NCBI GenBank assembly: GCA_948099385.1 | Contig: CANUEZ040000024.1 | Coordinates: forward strand, 23,428,501 to 23,492,500 | Length of the DNA: 64,000 nucleotides | Source of the DNA: Fasciola hepatica | Lineage: Eukaryota > Platyhelminthes > Trematoda > Plagiorchiida > Fasciolidae | Direction of reading: 5' to 3' | Shown here: in pieces, positions 32,546 through 42,500 of the stretch | How the letters are laid out: the number at the start of each line of letters is the position of its first letter | Position numbering within the stretch: the first letter of the stretch is position 1 | Notes under the pieces: model-generated | What the model saw: only the letters and a program-made list of their open reading frames with translations | Told to the model about the DNA's origin: nothing | Databases searched by the model: none | Position numbers and translations under genes: made by a program

Positions 32546-33279
32546 GCATCAGGTCGGTTTACGAGAATAGTGGAGGAAAGCTTGGCCGCCATCTCAATAA
32601 GGATACTTAACCTGTAGTTTGCGCGCACGTTTTATCGCCGTTTTGGTGTGGGAAGTAGGAAGGAGGTTGCCCAATCTTTTGGGGGAACTTCGGTTTCCCA
32701 AATTCGGCACAATAGCGAAGCTAACTTCACTAGAGGACCTAGCAGCGTCAGCAGACAGATATTGAGTATCTCACACGAGATGTCATCCTCATCGGTAGAC
32801 TTCCTATTTTTCGTTATCGATTTCAGGAGCTATTTCGATAGGCTAAAATGCTCGGTCGATCTTCGAAGCTTTATCCGGCCCCGGTTGTGAGATGGCCATT
32901 GTCGTCCCGTAGCAAGGAAGGTGAGAGCATGGTCTCCCACGAAACAGAACGTATTAGTCGGAAGAAATCCACGAAATCTGAAACGGCGGCTGCAATCTCT
33001 ATTTTGTCTGCTATTTGGGACCAGTACCGTTTACGATCGTTCATTGCAGCGTACACAGCTTCTCGGAGAAAGCTGCAGAAATCGGGTGAATTTCGGAGTC
33101 CCATCTATCTAACCTTTGAGCAGCGGCTGAGGGCTTTTTCATGGATTCACTCTTTTTACTCCAGGATAACTTACCCAACTGTTCAAGAGCGGTTTCTGTC
33201 ATGGATACTTTCAGCGTAGTTCATCGTGCATCTATCCTACCGCCAACAGGGATCCTGTCTAGTCTGGAGGGAATAGTAT

Positions 33280-33710
33280 TTAACAAGGCTTGGGTTTTTT
33301 CGGAGTTGTTAACGAAGAAACACTAACTCTGCCTTGGGAATGAGTCTTTCTTCGGACTGAGCGATAAAAATTGAGACGGGCACGTACGAGTGTGGGGTTA
33401 TTAGCTTTGGCGTTTCCAGTTTCGCCGCCGTGATACGCTTGATAACTCTTAACCGAAGAGGCCCACCGAGATCTTACCAAAATGTAGTCGGTCTGATGCG
33501 CTGTCCTGCCATCGATGGAATGCAAATTCGGCGAGCGCCTCTTTGGATGTTTGAAGTGATCATTGGTAGCAACCAGTCGACTGAGATCTGATCTGCATAC
33601 CTAAGTGGACGGTCGCCATTTTTACACCCCTCACCGAGGCCAAGTTTCCTCAGTATGTGTTGTGTATGCTCATCGGCGGGGCTCGCGGGGGCGTTCCAGT
33701 CGCCTGCCAT
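33280..33710 (-). pseudogene. RTE-C copy 2 endonuclease fragment
   Basis: Frames 33710-33474 and 33525-33280, differing from copy 1 (19762-20192) only by two residues in the first (DWLLPM against DCLLPV). It shows AGDWNAPAS and GRTAHQTDYILVRSRWASSV with the same internal frame shift as copy 1, showing that the shift preceded the duplication. Confidence 0.65.
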
Positions 33711-33882
33711 TATTAGAGTGTCACGCCTGGATATTCAATCGACTGTGTTCAGGAGGAAGGTCATTGTAGGACTCGTTTTTGACGTCTCCTTCAGAATGTG
33801 GGATCGGGCGCAGGATGTAGCAACGGTTACGTTAAAAGAACTACCCCTGAACCGCGCTACGGCTATCTTTGGTGGAACTGTC

Positions 33883-33947
33883 GGCGATGGTCAAACGGTT
33901 AGCACCCTGAACTTTGGACATTAACGACCCGGATTTGATTCCCGCCA
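33883..33947 (+). repeat. tRNA-Gln-like SINE head (SINE2), inside RTE-C copy 2
   Basis: Best-preserved copy: box A TGGTCAAACGGTTAGCAC at 33888-33905, loop CTTTGGA, box B GGATTTGATTCCC at about 33931-33943, closing CGCCA. Layout and wording match tRNA-Gln with a TTG anticodon. It is not a functional tRNA: the acceptor stem and anticodon stem are imperfect. Internal boxes could still direct RNA polymerase III (known of such heads, not shown here). Confidence 0.65.
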
Positions 33948-34460
33948 CTGGCGGCCACCTTCCCGTTTGGCCGGAAACTGGTGTAAAATGTATCATAAAG
34001 TTTCATGGCTGGTTAGTACAGGAGGCGTCCCCATCGTCACTCGGCTGTTTTCGATGGCGCACTTCTTGCGTTCGCACAACCAAGTGCGGGCATCTAGGAA
34101 GTGGCGTGTTGGTGCATGGTTGCCGGTGGGTCTCCAGGAACCTGTTCGCCATTTGATTGAATCGAATCAAACCCAGAGATGCATACAACCCTATTAGGTC
34201 GGTGCATTTCTTTCACAGCCTTTGGTTTATGTGATAAATTCCGTCCGCTAAATTATGAGTGTTTCTACATCTTGAATACCATCTCTCCGAGGTTTTTAGG
34301 TGTTGGTTACCCTCAACCCGGTTTAGCCCGCCTGTCGAGCGGGTTACCGGGGCGTGGCCGCTGATGCATGCCTCATCTTCGTGGAGCCACAAGTGAGTTG
34401 GATAACCGATGGATGATGTCTGGAGATACCACAGAATATCAACTCAGAGGTGGTGCTCCT

Positions 34461-35061
34461 CTCAGACAACCCGTGCAGTCCCTATTTAGATAGACCATCA
34501 AGCCATAAAATCACATTCCAGTGCCGCCTATTTAAAACGGAATTCCAATTGTTTCGACTTGTGACACATCCAAAGAATCGTGCCGTTATTTTTGTTTTCA
34601 TATTTTTCGCTTGGTCTCACTTAATCTCCATATTTTTATGCAACAAAAAGCAGTCAGAATTATTAAACTCGTCGATTTAATGACGTCTCCCTTTGGCATC
34701 CCTTAATCTCAAATTTTTATGATATGGAGCTCTGGAGTTCTGAAATATGAGTTCGTTGTTTGTCCTTGTGGGCACTTGATATTCTCAGTTATGTCCACAT
34801 TATGCGTAGTCTCAACTTATATGTTTTAATTTGCTTTGATTCCACCGGGGCAAAGTACTCTCAATGGTTTCATAGTCTCCTGTAACTTTTGAATCGTTTC
34901 AGTTAATCATGTGCTGTGCAACTCGCACTGAAAATGCGTAAGTTAAAAATTGGTTTATCATGTCTAACCGGTGTCCCATGATCGTTCACTGGTCTAACAA
35001 AAATATCGAACTTTTTGTGTACTAGTCTCTATTTTACCGGTTTCACACTTTTTACTTACAG
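34461..35061 (+). other. AT-rich sequence, probable intron upstream of the SLAIN-like exon
   Basis: About 600 bases free of repeats and coding motifs, changing to pyrimidine-rich sequence and a good acceptor (TTTTTACTTACAG) at 35061. I read it as the end of an intron of the host gene. Confidence 0.5.
35049..35061 (+). promoter_or_regulatory. Splice acceptor before the SLAIN-like exon
   Basis: The polypyrimidine run and TTACAG at 35049-35061 fit a eukaryotic 3' splice site; the reading frame is open from the first base after it. Confidence 0.6.
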
Positions 35062-36591
35062 CCTACCATGGCAAACGAAGGAGTGGCCACAATGCTACGA
35101 GTACAGCAGTATGTTAACGCAATTGGAAATCCAGGAGAATTCTCATCACAGTCTGGTTGGACGGAAGATCCCGGTACCACCAACTGTACCCTTTCAGGCC
35201 AAGCTCCTGAGTCCAATTCTCATCTCAGTCCTATACATAAATCTGATAACAAAGAAGCAGCGCTTGCTTCTCAATCTAGTCTCGACAACGGCACGGATAC
35301 TACTGAACTTCCTGCTGACGAATGTTGGCTGTACAAGTGTCCGAAACGTTCCACTACTACCGTGCAAACTATTGAACCCATCCAAAATTGGCTGAGGGCC
35401 ACTTTTGATGCTCCGGAATCTATGTTCTACTCATCACGGCGTAATCTTCTGACTCGTCTTGAAGTTATACTGGCGTCAGGTGGTCCTATTGATGCTTATC
35501 GCTTCGGTGGCAGTGTACCATCACTCAACCAAATTCCAGCCGGTAAAGCCTTTGATTCCATGCAGAGAGCTAAAATACCCCCGCCTTATCCAAGTGTAAT
35601 AAGCTCAAATCGGCGTATCGTATCAGCAGGCTCTTCGGATAGTTTGTCCACAGCTAATCAAAGTTTCAGCATCGGGACTTACGGAAAATTGGTTAAAGCT
35701 AAGTATAGCTTACCCCCTCAACTGAGTAGCAGTAGTTGTGCTCAACGACCCGATAGCATGACCAACTTGTCCACAGGAACACAAAATCTATCCCAGTCCC
35801 TTGGTGGACAGATAAGTGGTCTGTTTTCTAGTTCACCTGCTAGAGCTGGCTCTTTAGATGAACTGGAGCCTTCGGCGAGTCGAACAAACATTCAGGAAAT
35901 TGCTCGAATTCAAGAAGATAATCTGAAAGCCGATGTTGCTGCTATGGCTGCGGCTGCCGCAGCGTCTGGCCGTCACGGAAGCCACCACTCGCTAGCTTCC
36001 CTAGGAAGACGCAGTCCGGATGGAAGTTATTCTCGGGTACCCAGCGCTTCTGAGAGCCCACACTCTAGCAACCCCCAACTTGCCGGCCCTAACACCAACC
36101 AACCAGTTGCTTCACACGTGCATCGTCCTACCATTGACTTATCGTCAACCACATTCGCCAATTATATGATTCCAGAGGCAATGAAAAGTCCGACCACAAA
36201 CATAGGAATACCACCAATTCCTCATTCTGTTTTGCCGCATGTACCTCGACTGCCACAAAACGTAACTGCGGAGAACCGCTCCACTCACTCTTCTGGAATA
36301 AATCCGAGTGGGCATGGTATTCGACAAGCATATTCAGCGCTTCCTCAAAAACCCACAATACCAACAAATTATCATCAACTTCAGTCGGATGTGCCCAATT
36401 CTGGGATTGTTCCCATCCAGACCGTATGTGTTCCACCGCCCACATTGTCGTCAGGTGAGCCACGAAATCAATTCGGTTTTCGCTCAATGCGTCGCATCCC
36501 CAGCCCGCAATATGGTCCGCGACCAATGGCCTATTTACCTCCTCACCATCATATACAATCAAACGATTCATCAACAAAAGAATCTGGTTGA
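35062..36591 (+). CDS. SLAIN motif-containing protein, large (probably last) exon
   Basis: Host coding exon. SLAIN proteins are microtubule plus-end proteins that work with EB and XMAP215/ch-TOG proteins (family knowledge). From the Met at 35068, which has an ACCATGG context, the 507-codon frame contains ECWLYKCPK (about 85-93), PIQNWLRATFDAPES and SSRRNLLTRLE (about 122-132), matching the WLY-SPK...QW...RRSL-RLE layout of SLAIN proteins; then a Ser/Pro-rich linker, IQEIARIQEDNLKADV (about 275-290, the MARMQEESLRQ-type helix) and RSMRRIPSPQYGPRP near the end. A strong acceptor ends at 35061 with CCTACC in frame before the Met, so an upstream exon carrying the usual N-terminal coiled coil is likely. 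A good donor (TCAGGTGAGC, cut after 36454) offers an alternative end. The motif match is from memory, not a search. Confidence 0.65.
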   Translation, partial: PTMANEGVATMLRVQQYVNAIGNPGEFSSQSGWTEDPGTTNCTLSGQAPESNSHLSPIHKSDNKEAALASQSSLDNGTDTTELPADECWLYKCPKRSTTTVQTIEPIQNWLRATFDAPESMFYSSRRNLLTRLEVILASGGPIDAYRFGGSVPSLNQIPAGKAFDSMQRAKIPPPYPSVISSNRRIVSAGSSDSLSTANQSFSIGTYGKLVKAKYSLPPQLSSSSCAQRPDSMTNLSTGTQNLSQSLGGQISGLFSSSPARAGSLDELEPSASRTNIQEIARIQEDNLKADVAAMAAAAAASGRHGSHHSLASLGRRSPDGSYSRVPSASESPHSSNPQLAGPNTNQPVASHVHRPTIDLSSTTFANYMIPEAMKSPTTNIGIPPIPHSVLPHVPRLPQNVTAENRSTHSSGINPSGHGIRQAYSALPQKPTIPTNYHQLQSDVPNSGIVPIQTVCVPPPTLSSGEPRNQFGFRSMRRIPSPQYGPRPMAYLPPHHHIQSNDSSTKESG

Positions 36592-39142
36592 GGATTAGCG
36601 GTTCGGCGATTTTCCACTACTTAAAAGAATGTCTTTGTTTTTCGAACTCACCAATAAGCTTCGACCATTCTTGAGCATTTATCATCCACACATAGTCATC
36701 TTATCCTTCGCTTTTCTTCGCCCCGATTTGTTTTTTTCTCATATAATTTTCTTGACATACAAATATGCCACAATTCAACCCTTAGGTGGTTCAGCGTAGT
36801 TTTCACATTAACTCATTTAACCACTTTTTCTTCTCGCCGTATTCCTGGACAACAAAGTGCTGCTGTTGAAATCGATTACTTCATCTACATAAAAGTATGT
36901 TTCAGTTCGCTGTGATATTAAATCTCATACGTTTTCATGTTATCATTTGTCATCCAGTGTTTGCGATCAACGTAGCTCGCATTTCCGTTCTTTTTTCCTC
37001 AACCAAAGCCTGTCTATTATCATCGTGCTGTCAGGCCACAGGCTGCTTTGTACTTCTTACCCCACTCGCACTGTCACCTGCCACTAACCTTGATCTCACC
37101 AGCTTTATTTTGTTTCTTTTCGAATATCAAACCATTGATATGACTGGAGCCGGTGAATTGTGCTTGCGGCTTATATGAAGCCTGATTCGGCCAACATCCG
37201 CAGTGTATTTCTGGTAAATCAGATTCCCCGCTGGGAAGTTTGTTTTTTTGCATTTTTCGGATTACACCCCATTCGTGTCACACAGTCTCCCTGTAACGGA
37301 ACTCTGACTTTTAAAAACCGATATAATCCGTCAGGTTAGGGTTGGAGTTGTTTCAACGGTCTACCTTATTTGTTTTCGAATGCCTTAGTATCTTTGAATC
37401 GTGTGCGTACATACAGTTAATATTTTCGTCGTATTCACTCGGCAATACAAGCTTTCGGTTTTGATTATTGCTTTTTGCACACCCATTTTGTTGGTCACCT
37501 TTCATTTCTGATTGTTTTTTTCCTACTACCGACCGTTGTTTGATTTTCAGCCCTAAGGTGAATCATTCATGGACAGTGCGAAAGTTTCATCTAATTCCGG
37601 TAAGCGATCTTCCTCCGCTTGAATTTCCCACCATTTTCTGTGTCCATGTTTGTACTGTTTAGAAAAATGATAAACATTCAATCCCCAAGTGAAAATGATG
37701 CAATTTATCGGGTGAATTAAGGGAACTCTATTGCACGGTTAAATCCGATCAGTATACGGGAATCACTTTCGAAATAACTGAGTAGATTCGAATTTCACAC
37801 TACTAACATTATCTAAGATTTTATTGATAGACTGTGCTGTCCTATTTTGAATGAACCACCAGTCTTCTGTGGCATTTTACGCTCTTGCTAAACTGAAATT
37901 GCATTGTTCCTCCCTCCTGTGTGTGGTGAAGTTCTTCAACAGTTTCTGTCAAATCCCTTTTTTCACTAAGGGTCGCATACTGTCCACCAATACAACACTA
38001 AAAAGTTGAGTTACTGGTTGCTCTCGTCGTGCCCACGCGATGATAAAGTTTTCCCCGTCTCCTGTTATTTGCTACTAATAATATAATCAGATTAAAGTTA
38101 CTCGCTTTATTGTAACATCCCTTTAGATTGGTGATCGTCAATGAGATATCAGTCTCCAACTACTCTAGATCAAAGGATCGATGCTTCAAGTTAAAAAAAA
38201 CTTATTTTTATGCATTCGTGTGAGTGGAACTGTGAGACATCACTGTAATATAGTTAACTGTTCGATAACTACATGGACTTTACTTGGGTTGTCAGCCAGC
38301 GTAAAAAATGAACCCCAGATCTCAAGTCAGAACGCGAAGTTGACAATCTACATGTACTGTAAGAGAACCAGTCAAGCGAACGCACACAGGCCGCTTGAAA
38401 ACATAGTTACACAATGGCCAAAGGGATCGGTTTTAAAATGAGACAGACAGGATAGGATGAATAATTAATAAATTTTCAACACTGGGCAGTGTGATAAGGT
38501 GAAGCAGGCGCTTCAAATCACTTGATACGAGGGGGGGTCAATGACATCTGAAACAAGCAGATAACACAGAGGATTGGAAACAGAAGACTCAACGGGAATG
38601 AAACTCGAACACTAGTGTGTACAAAATCATCAAAGCATGGATGGTGTCCGTGCATGGCTTCGAATCCGACTGAGACAAACGAGTTCTAACATTTGGATCA
38701 ATTCAGCATTTGTCAAATCTGCCGAACTGTCATACACTTCAATAAGCGTAAAAACCAGTGTGTCAGTTAATAGGTAACGCAATGGGAGTAAGATGACCTG
38801 ACTAGGTGGTAAGCACAGACACCGAGGCACGGCGGATACAGGCTCGGTCCACACGATCCAGGCAACTGGATCAAGAGAAAAGGTCAAGTCAATTTTGGTA
38901 ACTTATCCAGTCCGGGTTTCTGGGTCGATGTTAAATGTGCATCTGATGAACATGGGCAGCGCAACGAGACTTGGTTCTCTGTGGGAGTTTCAACACGTAA
39001 GTTAGAGACGTGCACAAGATTCTTGAAATGGTGTTGGATCGTATAAGACTCCAACAGGTCGAACGTAGTAGAAACCCGAAAATAGTGAAGGTGCCTATAA
39101 CCGACGGCGGTGGGTTCCTAACCACCGAGCTCAATTGTTTCA
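36592..39142 (+). other. 3' untranslated or intronic sequence of the host gene; no other gene seen
   Basis: About 2.5 kb of AT-rich, mostly unique sequence. Nothing repeat-like is recognised in 36592-38500. TTTTCAG at about 37544-37550 is a possible acceptor but the following sequence has an early stop. AATAAATTTT near 38466 is a possible polyadenylation signal, far from the stop. Short minus-strand frames at 38630-38887 and 38931-39134 have no family motif. Confidence 0.4.
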
Positions 39143-39154
39143 GTTTACATCAAT
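39143..39154. repeat. Target-site duplication, 5' side of RTE-A copy 2
   Basis: GTTTACATCAAT ends immediately before the first base of RTE-A copy 2 and is repeated exactly at 42982-42993 after its tail. Confidence 0.9.
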
Positions 39155-39300
39155 CCATCACGACGAGACTGCACCTTGACGTGGTGTGATGGCTTGCGCG
39201 CCTCTATGACCCAAAGAGCTATACAGGATGGCTTCTTTAAGCCGGAGATGCAATCATACCTGACAGGTCAATTGGTAGAGGTTAGACAAAGTCCAGTCTC
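39155..39300 (+). ncRNA. Candidate HDV-like self-cleaving ribozyme at the RTE-A 5' end
   Basis: Helices in nested double-pseudoknot order: P1 CCATCAC (39155-39161) with GTGATGG (39186-39192); P2 GAGACTG (39165-39171) with CAGTCTC (39294-39300); P3 ACC (39173-39175) with GGT (39183-39185), which abuts P1 directly; P4 CCTCTA (39201-39206) with TAGAGG (39276-39281). J4/2 holds ACAAAG, where a catalytic C is expected. Cleavage would fall exactly at the element's first base. HDV-like ribozymes are known at the 5' ends of R2 and some RTE elements. Weak points: no clear P1.1, a 12-base J4/2 and C rather than G at position 1. The same sequence is at 17401-17256 in copy 1. Confidence 0.45.
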
Positions 39301-39511
39301 CTGGTCCTCCAGGTTAGGGGTCGATTTGAGCTGGCAACTCAGTCGGAAAAACCAGTGAAAGAATAATTGACCCAAGCAAATGGGCTTCCACTAAGCCAGC
39401 CCGCTGCCTTGCGGATAGGTTCTTGTTAGAATTAAAGGCTTTGGATGAGGACCCTAATCGTTCTCCTGCTTTGTGGCTGGACACCCTAGCAGTACCCGTC
39501 CAACATCTCCC

Positions 39512-42500
39512 ATGAACTGCACGACTACAAAGAATTCCATACTGCATCGGTCGTCGCGCAGGCTAATCAGGACTGCGCTGCCCATTGCATCGAGCGGGGT
39601 GGGTAGTGATAAGTGTGCTACTGCTCAGAGTTCCCTCTCTTTTATTCAACCTTTGTCTTCTGTCCCTAACCATCCCTGTTTGCCCCCTCTATCCACCCAT
39701 AATGCTCCCACTGATAACACGGCCAATACTCGCAACGATTCACTGTCAAATAGTATCGGGAATAATCCTCTGTCTGGTAACTCACATTTTCTCAAGCCCC
39801 GTCAGCCTCTTAATCTCGGCTCCTTCAACGTGCGTACACTCATGCAGGCCGGTCAGCAGGCGTGCCTAGCCCTCACAATAAATTCTCTGAAGATTGATGT
39901 CTGCTGCTTAAGCGAAACGCGTATCCAGGATTCGAGCAGTGTAATTCAACTAACTGCTCCTGGTATCTCATCGAGGTATATTCTGCGCACCTCAGGAGAC
40001 GAAGCAGCTAGAGCTGTGGGTCAACGTGGTGTAGGAATTGTCTTGACTGACAAGGCTGAGGCTGCCCTTTTAGACTGGATTCCTGTTAACAGTCGTTTAT
40101 GTGCTGTGAGACTCCAAGGGTCAGTCGGCGTTCGAAAGGATAGTTGTGTTAAGCGAAATTTGTTTGTGATCTCGGCGTACGCCCCAACGGACTGCAGCTC
40201 AGACGCGCAGAAAGATGAGTTCTATGATACCCTCGCCACTCTCGTTCGCAGCAGTAAAGGTTCCGACATTGTAGTGCTAGCTGGTGACTTCAATGCACAA
40301 GTTGGCAAACTTAGTGTGTCAGAAGCCTGTTTAGGTGGGCGTTGTGCTTTACCTGCTGAGCGTACAGATAACGGGGATAGGCTTCTTCAGTTTTGTGCAG
40401 ACAATCGATTGTTCTTGTCTAGCACAAATTTCCGACACAGCTCGCGTCGCACAGCGACATGGCGCTCTAACTCTACAGGTACTTTTAGTCAAATTGACCA
40501 TATCGCAGTAAGCTACCGATGGCGCAGTTCTGTTCAGAACTGTAGATCTTATTGGTCCACGTACGTAGAGTCGGACCATGCCTTAGTTTTAATGCGATTA
40601 TCTCTCCAGCTCCATGGTCATCGTCGAAAACCGCAAACCGGATTAGCCGTGCAACGTTTGTGTGATCCAGAAGTCCGCACCCGGTATGAGCTAGGATCCA
40701 CGGAGAACAGTAATGTAGATGAGCATTGGTCTCATATCAAACAGGCGATGCACGTTGCAGCAGGTTTTGTCTGTGGTCCTCGATCCGTTGTCCATCAAAG
40801 ACACTGGATCTTGCAAGAGTCATTGAGTGTAATGGAGCAAAAGCGTCAACTTTCGAACTGTAAGGAGATGAATAAGATGCGGAGAAAGCTGCAAAGACAA
40901 GTTACGAAAAGCCTCAGGAATGATCGCGAAAATTGGTGGGTCAAGGTAGCCGAAGAAATGGAAATAGCAGCTGCTTCAGGTAACAGCCAAAGACTGTTCA
41001 AACTTATTCGTGACACCGGTGGACGGCGAACTCAGGTCAGTGAAACGATTTGGAGTAGAAATGGAGAACCCATCCATAACAAACAGCAAAGGCTTGACCG
41101 ATGGGCCGAGTACTTCAAGGAACAGTGTAGCTGGCCGCACGCTAGTGTAGTTACTCCCGTGTCAACAACTGTGACTCCTTGGGTGGTATCACTTGAGCCC
41201 CCATCAGAAGTAGAAGTAGAGTCATGTATTCGATTACTAAGGCGGGGGAAAGCGGCAGGTCCCGACGAACTTCCTCCAGTTCTTTTCAAACTGGGTGGTG
41301 AGGCGTTGATAAAATCACTAACCGCCTTGCTCCGTGATATTTGGAACGAGGAGCGTATTCCATTAATATGGAGTGAGTCATTGATTGTTCCCATCTTCAA
41401 GAAGGGAATACGCAATGACTGCAGTAATCATGGGATTAGCTTAATCCCGATAGTCACCAAAGTATTAGCTTCAATTTTGCTGCACCGTCTTACACCGGCT
41501 CGCGAGAGGAATGTCCGCGAACAGCAGGCAGGATTCCGCCCAGGTCGAGGATGCATCGACCAGATTTTTACTCTTCGCCGACTACTTGAAACGCGTCACA
41601 CGCACCGCCGACTGACAATAATGATTTTCTTAGACTTGAAAGGCGCCTTCGATTCAGTTGATCGAACATCGCTTTTCAGTGTTCTTCATCGAAAAGGTAT
41701 GCCCCAGAAGTTCGTGAACCTACTGAGATCATTGTATTCTCATACTTCTGGCCGCGTAGGAGCTTACGGTGAACTATCCGGTCGGTTCGAAACGACCAGT
41801 GGTGTTCGACAAGGATGCCCTTTGTCTCCATTCCTGTTCAACTTCGTCATGGACGAAATAATGGAGAGTGCGCTGCAAAATCTTCAGGATGTAAGCGTCG
41901 AACTAGGAAATAGTAAAAAGCTATGTGACCTAGATTACGCAGACGACGTTGTCTGCTTGTTCGAATCCACGGAACATGCTCAGTGTGCACTAGATAATCT
42001 CGCAAGAGCTGTAGCTCCATTCGGCATGCGCTTTGCACCTTCAAAGTGCAAGGTGATGTTACAAGACTGGACGTCAACAATTCCGAGCTTGATGCTCGAT
42101 GGGGAGGTGCTGGCAGTTGTCGACCACTTCACCTACCTCGGTAGCTGCGTGACGACGGATGGGAGCACAGTAGTAGAGATGAGTACGTGTATATCCAAGG
42201 CTCGAGCGGCTTACGCTGGACTGAAGCACTTGTGGCGCCGACCTGATATTTCACTGAAGTTGAAAGGCCGTGTATACTGTGCTGCAGTGCGTTCAGTTTT
42301 GTTGTATGGTTGCGAAACTTGGAGTCTGCGTGCTGAAGATATTCGTCGTCTTGAGGTTTTCGACCATCGATGTTTACGTAGTATCGCTAGGATTGGGTGG
42401 AATAGCCGAGTAAGCAACGATGAGGTCAGAAAGCGAGTATTGGGTACTAATTCAGAGAACGTTCTGTCACAGCGTATCCAGCTTAGTAGACTTCGTTGGT

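Larger units (their letters stand above)
32546..34460 (-). mobile_element. RTE-C copy 2, lacking its RT
   Basis: Minus-strand: leader (34460-33970, diverged from the RTE-B leader), SINE2 head (33883-33947), endonuclease (33924-33280), linker (33104-32871) and first RT codons (LSILIEMAAKLSSTILVNR, about 32620-32560). The 32546-33968 part is nearly identical to 19505-20940 on the plus strand, stops included. Near 33968 homology ends abruptly: this copy joins a leader directly to the SINE, whereas copy 1 has about 450 bases of endonuclease there. Confidence 0.65.

Noticed and set aside
33883..33947. Functional tRNA-Gln gene
   Set aside because: Imperfect acceptor and anticodon stems, present in several decayed copies and embedded in a LINE.
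12037..34460. One large palindrome
   Set aside because: The inverted pairs are in different order on the two sides and the intervening sequence does not match.
37544..37571. Tiny downstream exon of the SLAIN-like gene
   Set aside because: An acceptor-like TTTTCAG is followed by CCCTAAGGTGA, giving an early stop in one frame and only 7 bases before a donor-like GT; not supportable.
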